DNA from: JBLNBN01 sp050260015
Lineage (GTDB): Bacteria > Bacteroidota > Ignavibacteria > Kapaibacteriales > UBA2268
Length of the DNA: 49,612 bases
NCBI GenBank assembly: GCA_050260015.1
Contig: JBLNBN010000002.1
Coordinates: 1-49,612, forward strand
Reading direction: 5' to 3'
The notes below the pieces were generated by a model, which searched no databases, was not told the origin of the DNA, and was given only the letters and a program-made list of their open reading frames with translations. This document shows positions 8,925-16,146 of this stretch, piece by piece; position 1 is the stretch's first letter; each line of letters starts with the position of its first letter. Position numbers and translations under genes: made by a program.

Positions 8925-9557
8925 ATGTTTACGGGTTTAGTTGAAGAAATTGGAAAAGTAAAAGAAATACGCAGAATAGGCTCCGCGAGCAGGATTACAA
9001 TTGCCGCTAAGCTAATAATGGACGATCTGCCTATCTCCGCGTCAGTCGCGATTAACGGCGCTTGCCAGACGGTTATAGAGCTGAATAGCGATACATTTGC
9101 GGTCGAAGCGGTCGAGGAAACGATCAAGAAGACTACGCTTGGCGAATTAAGGGCGGGAGATCTGGTAAATTTGGAACGCGCAGTTCTGCCGACGACACGT
9201 ATGGGCGGGCATTTCGTCCAGGGGCACGTCGATTGCGCCGGCGCAATTGAGAGCATAGGGCAGGAGCGGCTGAGCCGCTTAATTACGATCAGGTATCCCA
9301 GGGAATTTGATAAATACCTCGTTCGCACGGGTTCAATAGCCGTGGATGGAATTAGCCTGACTACGGCGCGCGTCGAACCCGGGAAATTTACCGTTTCCGT
9401 TATACCCTACACAATACAAAACACTACGCTCTCTAACGCGGCCGCAGGCCGGAGGGTAAATCTTGAGTTCGATATACTCGGCAAGTACTTCGAGAAGTAC
9501 TTTAGCCTGAATATGACGAGCCCGTTATCGAAATTCATCAGTCAGCCCGATTTATAA
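8925..9557 (+). CDS. ribE: Riboflavin synthase, alpha chain
   Basis: A 210-residue enzyme that converts two 6,7-dimethyl-8-ribityllumazine molecules to riboflavin. Both lumazine-binding repeats are visible. The first begins MFTGLVEEIGKV and ends before the MGGHFVQGHVDC link; the second contains DGISLTTARVEPGKFTVSVIPYTIQNTTL. The first repeat has GACQTV where many family members have GVCLTV, a conservative change. The gene starts one base after the rnr stop. No FMN riboswitch is visible nearby and no other rib gene is in the window, so regulation must differ from the classic rib operon. A terminator follows. Confidence 0.96.
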   Translation: MFTGLVEEIGKVKEIRRIGSASRITIAAKLIMDDLPISASVAINGACQTVIELNSDTFAVEAVEETIKKTTLGELRAGDLVNLERAVLPTTRMGGHFVQGHVDCAGAIESIGQERLSRLITIRYPREFDKYLVRTGSIAVDGISLTTARVEPGKFTVSVIPYTIQNTTLSNAAAGRRVNLEFDILGKYFEKYFSLNMTSPLSKFISQPDL

Positions 9558-9581
9558 AACGCTCTGACTCCCCGTTCAAAG

Positions 9582-9633
9582 GCGCTCAAACGACTGCAAT
9601 ATTAAATTATTCGCGGAAGTTTGAGCGCTTTTT
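9582..9633 (+). terminator. Rho-independent terminator after riboflavin synthase
   Basis: A perfect 10-bp inverted repeat (GCGCTCAAAC at 9582-9591 and GTTTGAGCGC at 9619-9628) with a loop of about 27 nt, then TTTTT. It separates the rnr-ribE message from the phosphate genes. Confidence 0.75.
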
Positions 9634-9668
9634 CCATTTATCATGACATAAATACCCGCCTTAAAAAA

Positions 9669-9726
9669 TTAACATAAAACTAACTTACCGTTTATAACAG
9701 CTTCATACTAATATGCGAATTTTGTA
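9669..9726 (+). promoter_or_regulatory. Pho-box-like promoter of the porin gene
   Basis: TTAAC at 9669, CTAAC at 9680 and TTTAT at 9691 form three half-sites with an exact 11-bp period, the helical-turn spacing of PhoB/PhoP boxes. Downstream, ACTAAT at 9707 and AATTTTGTA ending at 9726 resemble the Bacteroidota -7 element (TAnnTTTG), placing the start near 9731. The same arrangement, with identical spacing, stands before pstS (11045-11102). By hand count 41 of 58 positions match without a gap. The box would sit about 35-63 bp upstream of the start, as expected for an activator site. Confidence 0.65.
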
Positions 9727-9758
9727 TGTCTGAATTTTTCAATATGGTAGGAGTTTTA

Positions 9759-11024
9759 ATGAAATCAATTTATTCGCTCTTCGCCCTGATATTAGGGATG
9801 ATTTTCGCTTCGACGTTAACGTTTGCGCAGGAAGCAACCGAAGTCCCGTCCGGGGATAATACGGGCGAAGTAAAAGTCAAGCTCGAGAATATGGAGGAGT
9901 CGGTCAGCGCGCTTGTTTCGGACGTTACCGGGCTTAAGAAGCTAAAGGTGACGGGGTATTTACAGGTTCAATACGAAAACTCGCAGTCCTCGAAGGGCTT
10001 CGCTATGAATCCGTACGATTCGTCCGACTACGCGCAATCTCGCCTAAGAGTACGGAGAAGCCGGTTAAAATTTGCGTACGACGCCGGGATGGCAAAGTTC
10101 GTTCTTCAAGGCGATTTCTCCAACGAGAAGTTCGAGTTGAAGGACGCCTACATGACGATCGAGGATCCCTGGACAAAGAACTTTGCGCTTACGACCGGCG
10201 TATTCAATCGCCCCAATTATGAGGTGGAATATTCCTCGAGCGCCAGGGAATCCATGGAGCGCTCGAGCGTTATCAGGGCGCTTTACCCCGGGGAACGCGA
10301 TCTGGGATTGATGATCACAGCGGCGCCGAACGACCTGTTTAAGCTGCAGCTTGCCGCATTTAATAATACGTACCAAGGGACTTATAAGCAATTCATGCCG
10401 ACATTTAACGACGCGCCATTTTACTATATGGCTCGAATAACGAAAGAGCTGTTATACCAGGACATAGGCCTTGCAGTTGATTTCGGCGCGCACGCCAGGT
10501 TTGGCGACGTCGTCGCTAATACGAATAAAATAATCGAAAGCGGGAACAATTCTTCCGTCGTGGATTCCAATACCGTAATTAAAGGCGATAAGCTCGGGCG
10601 GAACTGGTTCGGAGTAGAAGCGCAGGTTTACTACGACTTTCTTGGCGGTATGAAACTATTGGGCGAATATATCGCCGGCGCGGACGTAAATGAATTGACT
10701 CCTGCAAGCAGGGCTCCATCGCCTATTAGAAAGCGCAATTTCAGCGGCTATTACGCAATGCTTGTGAAAAACATAACGGATGACTGGCAAATCGCTATTA
10801 AATACGACTCGTACGATCCCAATACCAAAATAGAGAATTTGAAAATCATAGACGCAAAGGACCTCGCAGTTTCAACCCTCGGCTTCGGAATCCATAACTA
10901 TTCCATTAATAATATTCGTATCTCCCTGTGGTACGACATGATTAGAACCGAGACCCAACCTACTATAATGAAGGAAGATCCGAAAGATGACCTGCTAACC
11001 CTACGGTTTCAGTTTAAATTCTAA
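9759..11024 (+). CDS. Outer-membrane porin, phosphate-selective OprO/OprP type
   Basis: A 421-residue outer-membrane protein. After a signal peptide (MKSIYSLFALILGMIFASTL, cleaved near FAQ-EA) comes a short coiled-coil-like stretch (VKLENMEESVSALVSDV). A beta-barrel follows, with YLQVQYENS, RLRVRRSRLKFAYDAGMAKFVLQ and many alternating strands, ending in the terminal Phe (LRFQFKF) needed for barrel insertion. This is the Porin_O_P pattern; the family includes phosphate- and pyrophosphate-selective channels. The ATG at 9759 was chosen because GGAG lies just upstream and the signal peptide begins there. The position before pstS and the shared Pho-box-like promoter suggest it brings phosphate through the outer membrane under phosphate starvation. 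Selectivity itself is inferred from context. Confidence 0.88.
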   Translation: MKSIYSLFALILGMIFASTLTFAQEATEVPSGDNTGEVKVKLENMEESVSALVSDVTGLKKLKVTGYLQVQYENSQSSKGFAMNPYDSSDYAQSRLRVRRSRLKFAYDAGMAKFVLQGDFSNEKFELKDAYMTIEDPWTKNFALTTGVFNRPNYEVEYSSSARESMERSSVIRALYPGERDLGLMITAAPNDLFKLQLAAFNNTYQGTYKQFMPTFNDAPFYYMARITKELLYQDIGLAVDFGAHARFGDVVANTNKIIESGNNSSVVDSNTVIKGDKLGRNWFGVEAQVYYDFLGGMKLLGEYIAGADVNELTPASRAPSPIRKRNFSGYYAMLVKNITDDWQIAIKYDSYDPNTKIENLKIIDAKDLAVSTLGFGIHNYSINNIRISLWYDMIRTETQPTIMKEDPKDDLLTLRFQFKF

Positions 11025-11044
11025 TAAAATAAGCTTTAAAAAAC

Positions 11045-11102
11045 TTAACCAAACATTAACCTAGAATTTATAAAGCCTTAAAACTAATTCGCAATTTTTG
11101 TA
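11045..11102 (+). promoter_or_regulatory. Pho-box-like promoter of pstS
   Basis: TTAAC at 11045, TTAAC at 11056 and TTTAT at 11067 repeat every 11 bp. ACTAAT at 11083 and a final TTTTGTA at 11096-11102 follow at the same distances as in the porin promoter. The predicted start is near 11108, about 36 nt before the pstS ATG. Binding by a PhoB/PhoP-type regulator is inferred; no phoB or phoR gene is in the window. Confidence 0.65.
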
Positions 11103-11143
11103 AAGAAATAAAAGACAAAATAATAACTAAAGGAGCAAGAAAA

Positions 11144-11959
11144 ATGAGGAAATCTATTATTCTTTATACCGCCTTAGCTATAACGGCATTCGCCGTAATC
11201 GGTCTCGTAGCTAAGGAAAAGATCACGGTAAAGGGTTCGGACACATTGGTGATTCTCTCGCAGAGGTGGGCGGAAAGGTACATGTCTAAAAACGGGGACG
11301 TATCAATCCAGGTAACAGGCGGCGGCTCCGGAACCGGTATTTCGGCTTTAATAAACGGCACGACCGATATTTGCAACGCATCCCGTCCAATAAATAAGTC
11401 CGAAATCCAAAAATTGAAGGAGCGGTACGGCACGACCGGAATTGAGATAGCGTGCGCTAAGGACGGTCTTTCGATATATTTACACAAAAATAATCCGGTC
11501 GGCAACCTAACCGTGGATCAGCTTAAAAGCATCTACACCGGGAAGATCACAAATTGGAAGCAAGTGGGCGGGAATAACGCTAAGATCGTGCTATACTCCC
11601 GCGAAAACAATTCGGGCACCTACGCTTACTTCAAGGAACATGTGCTTAAAAATGCCGATTACGCTCCTTCCGCGCAAAACTTACCCGGCACGGCTGCGGT
11701 AGTTAACGCGGTGGAGAAGGACGCAAACGGGATCGGGTACGGCGGAGCGGCATACTCCAAGGGTATAAAAATATGCAAAGTAAACGGGGTCGAGCCCTCC
11801 CGCGAGAACATCCGAAGCGCGAAATATCCGATTTCCAGGTCTCTTTATATGTACCTGAGGAACAGGCCGAGCGGCGCAGTAAAGAAGTTTATAGATTGGA
11901 CGCTAAGTCCCGAGGGACAGAAAATTGTTTCAGAAGTAGGTTACTTTCCAATTAAATAG
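11144..11959 (+). CDS. pstS: Phosphate ABC transporter, periplasmic phosphate-binding protein
   Basis: A 271-residue PBP-like protein. A signal peptide (MRKSIILYTALAITAFAVIG) precedes the mature domain. Phosphate-contact motifs are present: KGSDTLVILSQRWAERY, TGGGSGTGISALINGTTDICNASRP and the hinge/ligand region YSRENNSGTYAYFKEHVL. GTAAVVNAVEKDANGIGYGG and SPEGQKIVSEVGYFP are also family hallmarks. It captures orthophosphate in the periplasm and delivers it to PstC/PstA. The ribosome binding site AAAGGAG stands before the ATG. It is the first gene of pstSCAB-phoU and has its own Pho-box-like promoter. No lipobox is seen, so it is probably soluble. Confidence 0.96.
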   Translation: MRKSIILYTALAITAFAVIGLVAKEKITVKGSDTLVILSQRWAERYMSKNGDVSIQVTGGGSGTGISALINGTTDICNASRPINKSEIQKLKERYGTTGIEIACAKDGLSIYLHKNNPVGNLTVDQLKSIYTGKITNWKQVGGNNAKIVLYSRENNSGTYAYFKEHVLKNADYAPSAQNLPGTAAVVNAVEKDANGIGYGGAAYSKGIKICKVNGVEPSRENIRSAKYPISRSLYMYLRNRPSGAVKKFIDWTLSPEGQKIVSEVGYFPIK

Positions 11960-11968
11960 GAATTGAAC

Positions 11969-13222
11969 TTGGATATCAACCCTAAACGTAAACCTCTCGG
12001 CTACGGCAAGAAGCTCTATATTGGGGAGTTTCTTGCCGAGAGGCTGATACAAGTAATAGCGCTTCTTTCAATAGCCGCAATTCTTGCGATTTTTTATTAT
12101 GTCTTCCATGAATCTATCTATGCGTTTAAGGAAGGCGTCCCGGCAGAAATGATTACGTCAACCGGGAACTCCCACGAAAATACGGCAGGCTCCCAGGCGG
12201 AAAACGATGGGCCTGAAACGTATTCGCCCGACGAAGGCGCCGTTGAAAGTTCTAACTCAACGCCCGAAACGTATCCTCCGGCGGAGGCCGACGAAGCGCC
12301 TGCGGAATTGAAGCCCGAAACTTACGCCCCAACCGGCTCCGACGCAGCTACGGCGGGGTCCGGGAACAATTCCGGAACGGCGGCGGAAACGGCCGTTCCA
12401 GCGGCGAATTACCAATCGCGCGGAGAAGCTCCAGTTACTCCTTCACAACTTATATTCCCGAACGACACGATCGACGGCAAACCCGCTTATATCTGGCAAC
12501 CGATTAGCGAGACCCCAAAGTTTAGCTTTATACCGCTATTCGTGGGCGCGTTGAAGGTGACTCTGATAGCGGTAGTCCTCGCAGCTCCTATCGCGATCCT
12601 GGCGGCGATCTTTACCGTGGCGTTCGCGCCCAAGTGGCTCAAGGAGATAATAAAACCCGCTATTGAAATATTAGCGGGCTTTCCATCCATCGTGATTGGA
12701 TTTTTTTGCCTGATGACGCTGGCGACGTTAATCCAGGAGACTTTTGGGACCACGTACCGGCTTAATTCGTTTGTCGGGGGAGTCGGCATGGCCTTAGCGG
12801 TAATACCTATTATATACACGGTCGCGGAGGACGCTCTCTCCGCAATACCGAAATACCTGAGCGAAGCAAGCCTGGCTCTCGGCGCTTCCCGGTGGGATAC
12901 CGCTTACAGGGTTCTTTTGCCCGCGGCTACCCCCGGGGTATTCGCCGCCATTATTCTTGGCTTCGGCCGAGCCTTCGGCGAGACGATGATTGCGCTGATG
13001 GCGACGGGCAACGCGGCGTTGGTTTCAACGGACATATTCGAATCCGTAAGGACTATGGCCGCTACGATTGGAGCGGAAATGGCGGAGGTAGAATTTCGCA
13101 GCGCGCACTACGGCATATTATTCCTGATAGGCGCGGTCCTGTTCGTTATTACTTTCAGCCTGAACGCAATCGCGGAGTTTTACGTTAGAAAAAGATTGCT
13201 TAAAAAATTCCAGGGGCAATAG
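11969..13222 (+). CDS. pstC: Phosphate ABC transporter permease PstC with long periplasmic insert
   Basis: A 417-residue inner-membrane permease, longer than the usual 300-340. The first membrane helix (RLIQVIALLSIAAILAIFYY) is followed by about 120 extra periplasmic residues rich in Pro, Glu, Ala and Thr. This stretch includes three 17-residue repeats starting PETYSP, PETYPP and PETYAP. The rest is canonical: FVGALKVTLIAVVLAAPIAI, GFPSIVIGFFCL, and the ABC-contact EA loop ASLALGASRWDTAYRVLLPAATPG before GFGRAFGETMIALMATGNA. I chose the TTG at 11969 because AGGA at 11958-11961 lies 7 nt away; the TTG at 11963 would have only 1 nt of spacing. The gene is tightly packed after pstS, and pstA follows immediately. 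Confidence 0.94.
   Translation: MDINPKRKPLGYGKKLYIGEFLAERLIQVIALLSIAAILAIFYYVFHESIYAFKEGVPAEMITSTGNSHENTAGSQAENDGPETYSPDEGAVESSNSTPETYPPAEADEAPAELKPETYAPTGSDAATAGSGNNSGTAAETAVPAANYQSRGEAPVTPSQLIFPNDTIDGKPAYIWQPISETPKFSFIPLFVGALKVTLIAVVLAAPIAILAAIFTVAFAPKWLKEIIKPAIEILAGFPSIVIGFFCLMTLATLIQETFGTTYRLNSFVGGVGMALAVIPIIYTVAEDALSAIPKYLSEASLALGASRWDTAYRVLLPAATPGVFAAIILGFGRAFGETMIALMATGNAALVSTDIFESVRTMAATIGAEMAEVEFRSAHYGILFLIGAVLFVITFSLNAIAEFYVRKRLLKKFQGQ
12212..12364 (+). repeat. Three tandem 51-bp repeats inside pstC
   Basis: Units begin at 12212, 12263 and 12314, each opening with a codon string for Pro-Glu-Thr-Tyr. The spacing is exactly 51 bp (17 codons), so the frame is kept whatever the copy number. 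The unit starts are well conserved and the rest diverged in sequence, suggesting an old duplication. They lie in the periplasmic loop. Confidence 0.8.
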
Positions 13223-14413
13223 ATGTACATAATACTTATCGCCGCGGCGGTATTAATCGCCCTATTTTACTTTTTCTTAAAGAGATATAAAATATCCGCC
13301 AGGAAGAAAGTAACGGAAAGAACATTCTTAATTATCACGGGATTATCCGCCGTGATGATCATTGCCTTTGTTATTTATTTGCTGACTATAATATTCATCA
13401 ACGGGAGCTCCCACATATCCTGGACGTTCCTTTTTAGTTCCCCGGAGGAAGGATTAACCAAGGGCGGCGTTTTCCCCGCGATTATCGGCACGGCAGCCCT
13501 CGTGATAATAATGACGCTCGTCGGGGTTCCGATTGGAACGATAACGGCTATATACTTAACCGAGTACGCAAAGGAAAATTCGTTAATTACGCGATTTATC
13601 AGGTTTGCCGTGAATACGCTGGCAGGAGTGCCCGCTATCGTATTCGGCTTGTTCGGGCTTGGCTTCTTTATCGGCGTGGTTGGCAAACAGATGGATAGGA
13701 TGGAATTCAACGATAGGTTGAAGTCGATGGAGAAAGTTTTTAGCGAATCCAGCTCCCCGTTCGCCGGCGACGGATTAGCCTCCGCAGCTGAGATCAGGAA
13801 TTATTTAATTAAGATGGACAAAAATTATTGGTCGGAGCAAATCGAGCAGGCGCAAAATCTCGAAGAGCTTTACGGACAGGAGAGGGAACTCCGCCCGGAC
13901 GAAACGATAGAATTCTATAAAAGCAGAAATCGACCGCACTGGGGGCAACCCTCGCTGCTGTGGGCTGCGCTTACTATGGCTTTATTAACGTTGCCCGTAG
14001 TAATAGTCTCCGTTGAGGAAGCCCTGAAAACCGTGCCGAAGGAGTGGAGGGAGGCAAGTCTTGCGCTGGGGGCTACCAAGCTGACGACCATTATAAAAGT
14101 AGTGCTTCCGAGCTCGCTCACGGGCATCTTAACCGGTGCAATACTCGCAGTAAGCCGGGGCGCGGGGGAGGTCGCCCCGATACTTTTCACGGGCGCGGCG
14201 TACTACCTGCCGGACCTGCCGAAATCGCTCTCATCGCAATTCATGGAGTTAGGATATCATATTTATATCCTTGCTACGCAATCGACAAACGTCGAGCTAA
14301 CGAGACCGCTTCAATACGCGACGACGCTCGTGCTACTATTCCTTACGTTTTTACTGAACTTTTCAGCGATATTGCTCCGCTCAAGATTAAGAACCCGACT
14401 CTCAAAATATTAA
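13223..14413 (+). CDS. pstA: Phosphate ABC transporter permease PstA with cytosolic/periplasmic insert
   Basis: A 396-residue permease against the usual 280-300. It starts one base after the pstC stop, with AGGGG upstream. An additional N-terminal membrane helix (MYIILIAAAVLIALFYFFL) precedes the normal first helix. The core is normal up to NTLAGVPAIVFGLFGLGFFIGVVG. Then about 85 strongly charged residues (roughly 155-240, including MEFNDRLKSMEKVF and QNLEELYGQERELRPDET) are inserted before the usual LLWAALTMALLTLPVVIVS. The ABC-contact loop EALKTVPKEWREASLALGAT and the ending SRGAGEVAPILFTGAAY are intact. It pairs with PstC to form the phosphate channel. What the insert does is unknown. Confidence 0.93.
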   Translation: MYIILIAAAVLIALFYFFLKRYKISARKKVTERTFLIITGLSAVMIIAFVIYLLTIIFINGSSHISWTFLFSSPEEGLTKGGVFPAIIGTAALVIIMTLVGVPIGTITAIYLTEYAKENSLITRFIRFAVNTLAGVPAIVFGLFGLGFFIGVVGKQMDRMEFNDRLKSMEKVFSESSSPFAGDGLASAAEIRNYLIKMDKNYWSEQIEQAQNLEELYGQERELRPDETIEFYKSRNRPHWGQPSLLWAALTMALLTLPVVIVSVEEALKTVPKEWREASLALGATKLTTIIKVVLPSSLTGILTGAILAVSRGAGEVAPILFTGAAYYLPDLPKSLSSQFMELGYHIYILATQSTNVELTRPLQYATTLVLLFLTFLLNFSAILLRSRLRTRLSKY

Positions 14414-14425
14414 ATAATAAATACA

Positions 14426-15184
14426 ATGGCAACAATCAAGATAAAAGCTGAAAAATTAAATCTTTACTATGGCGATAATCATGCGCTCAAGGACATTACT
14501 TTACATATCCCGGAAAATCAGGTGACCGCGCTGATAGGCCCCTCGGGCTGCGGCAAATCAACATTTCTGAGATCGCTGAACAGGATGAACGACCTGATAG
14601 CCGGCGTGAAGATCGAGGGATTGGTCGATATTGACGGGATAAATATTTACGACAAGCGAATAGACGTAGTGCAATTGAGAAAGAGAATCGGGATGGTATT
14701 CCAGAAATCCAATCCCTTTCCCAAATCGATATACGATAACGTCGCATACGGCCCGAGAGTCAACGGGACTTCGAAAAAGTTGAAGTTGGACGGGATCGTA
14801 GAGGAAAGCTTGCGACGGGCCGCCATCTGGGACGAAGTAAAGGACCGCCTGAAGCAATCGGCCCTTAGCCTATCAGGCGGCCAGCAGCAAAGGCTTTGCA
14901 TAGCGAGATCTCTTGCGGTCAATCCCGATATAATACTAATGGACGAGCCTGCGAGCGCGCTCGATCCTATTTCCACGCTAAAGATCGAAGAGTTGATCAA
15001 CGAGCTTAAAGATAACTATACGATCGTAATAGTCACGCACAACATGCAGCAGGCCGCCCGCGTGAGCGATAATACTGCATTCTTTTACATGGGGCATTTA
15101 ATTGAATACGGGAAAACGAAGAAGATTTTTACTCATCCTGATCTTAAGCAAACGGAAGACTACATCACAGGCCGTTTCGGCTGA
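14426..15184 (+). CDS. pstB: Phosphate ABC transporter ATPase PstB
   Basis: A 252-residue ABC ATPase that drives phosphate import. Walker A is GPSGCGKST (residues 38-46). The Q-loop region is RIGMVFQKSNPFPKSIYDNVAYGPR, a PstB hallmark. The signature motif is LSGGQQQR, Walker B is IILMDEPASALDP, and the switch His is in IVIVTHNMQQAARVSDNTAFFYMG. The length is normal. It begins 12 nt after the pstA stop with no clear Shine-Dalgarno sequence, which is common in this bacterial group. PhoU follows. Confidence 0.98.
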   Translation: MATIKIKAEKLNLYYGDNHALKDITLHIPENQVTALIGPSGCGKSTFLRSLNRMNDLIAGVKIEGLVDIDGINIYDKRIDVVQLRKRIGMVFQKSNPFPKSIYDNVAYGPRVNGTSKKLKLDGIVEESLRRAAIWDEVKDRLKQSALSLSGGQQQRLCIARSLAVNPDIILMDEPASALDPISTLKIEELINELKDNYTIVIVTHNMQQAARVSDNTAFFYMGHLIEYGKTKKIFTHPDLKQTEDYITGRFG

Positions 15185-15222
15185 TATTGTTTAAATTGAA
15201 ATTTTCGGATAGGAAATACATC

Positions 15223-15924
15223 ATGAATCATCATCTATTGAAGAAATTCGACGACGAATTAACCAAGCTTCGCTTCAGATTAATTAAAATGGGAGCCCTC
15301 GTACAGCAACAGGTAGAGTATTCGATGCGCTCAATTCTTGAAAACAATGAAGAAATCGCTAATCTGGTCTTGGAACTCGAAGTAAAGGTAAACAAGCTAG
15401 ATATCAAGATAGACAAGCAATGCCTCAGGATATTCGCGCTTCACCAGCCTGTGGCAATGGATTTAAGGCACGTGCTCTCGGCCGTCACCATAAATAACAA
15501 CCTGGAAATGCTGGGCGATATGGCAGCGTTAATTTCCAAAAACTACGCGCATATTAAGTTCAGCCCGGAGTTAATTTCTGAAACTCAAATAACGGACATA
15601 GCCGACAGGTTAAATTTAATTATAGCCGACGTAATGGACGCCTTTACAAACCTCAGCGGCGAGAGAGCGCTGACCGCCATTTATAATCATAAAGAAATTA
15701 GCGTATTGACGGACAGGAATTTAGAGAGCGTTATCAAATTAATGAAGACCTCTCCGAGCTTTGTCGAGCAGGGCGGATTTTTAATAGATATAAACCGAAG
15801 TATTCAAAACATCTCGGTATACGCCAAAAGCATAGCGGAGGAACTTATATTCCTGATAGAAGCGCGCATGATCCGGCATAAAGATATTTGGGCGGAGGAC
15901 TCCGGCGAGGAGGATATCAAATAA
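15223..15924 (+). CDS. phoU: Phosphate transport system regulator PhoU
   Basis: A 233-residue all-helical protein with the two PhoU three-helix bundles. FDDELTKLRFRLIKMGALVQQQVEYSMRSI opens the first, and MDLRHVLSAVTINNNLEMLGDMAALISKN carries the conserved metal-binding D/E pattern. The second repeat is more divergent (EQGGFLIDINRSIQNISVYAKSIAEELIFLIEARMIRH). PhoU links the Pst transporter to the PhoR kinase and keeps phosphate uptake in check. I chose the ATG at 15223, preceded by AGGA, over a TTG at 15187 because homologs start close to this point. It is the last gene of the Pst cluster; the phoB/phoR pair is not in the window. Confidence 0.94.
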   Translation: MNHHLLKKFDDELTKLRFRLIKMGALVQQQVEYSMRSILENNEEIANLVLELEVKVNKLDIKIDKQCLRIFALHQPVAMDLRHVLSAVTINNNLEMLGDMAALISKNYAHIKFSPELISETQITDIADRLNLIIADVMDAFTNLSGERALTAIYNHKEISVLTDRNLESVIKLMKTSPSFVEQGGFLIDINRSIQNISVYAKSIAEELIFLIEARMIRHKDIWAEDSGEEDIK

Positions 15925-15938
15925 TCGAGACGCCTAAC

Positions 15939-16087
15939 AGTTATTATTTCATTAAGTTCATTGAAATTGTTATTATTGTAAGATAGAATGATGCAATTTG
16001 TGAAATAATAACTTTCCAATACTTTAAAGCAAGCAGTTAGGGATATTCGAAAATATTTCGCAATATATTATCTCCCTTACTTTAAAG
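15939..16087. repeat. Structured intergenic region between phoU and the M16 gene
   Basis: The 222-bp gap holds a perfect 13-bp inverted repeat (AGTTATTATTTCA at 15939-15951 and TGAAATAATAACT at 16001-16013). It also holds a 10-bp direct repeat (TACTTTAAAG at 16020 and 16078) that brackets a nested imperfect hairpin (AGGGATA with TATCTCCCT) with CGAAA-ATA-TTTCG inside. It could terminate the pst transcript or regulate the peptidase gene. No T-run typical of a Rho-independent terminator follows. Confidence 0.5.
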
Positions 16088-16146
16088 AATAAAGGAAAAT
16101 ATATGGGATTAATAAAGTTCTGCTTGATAATCTCATAAATGAAATT

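Noticed and set aside
8924..9557. FMN riboswitch near riboflavin synthase
   Set aside because: The gene starts one base after rnr, leaving no leader for a riboswitch, and no such structure is visible upstream.
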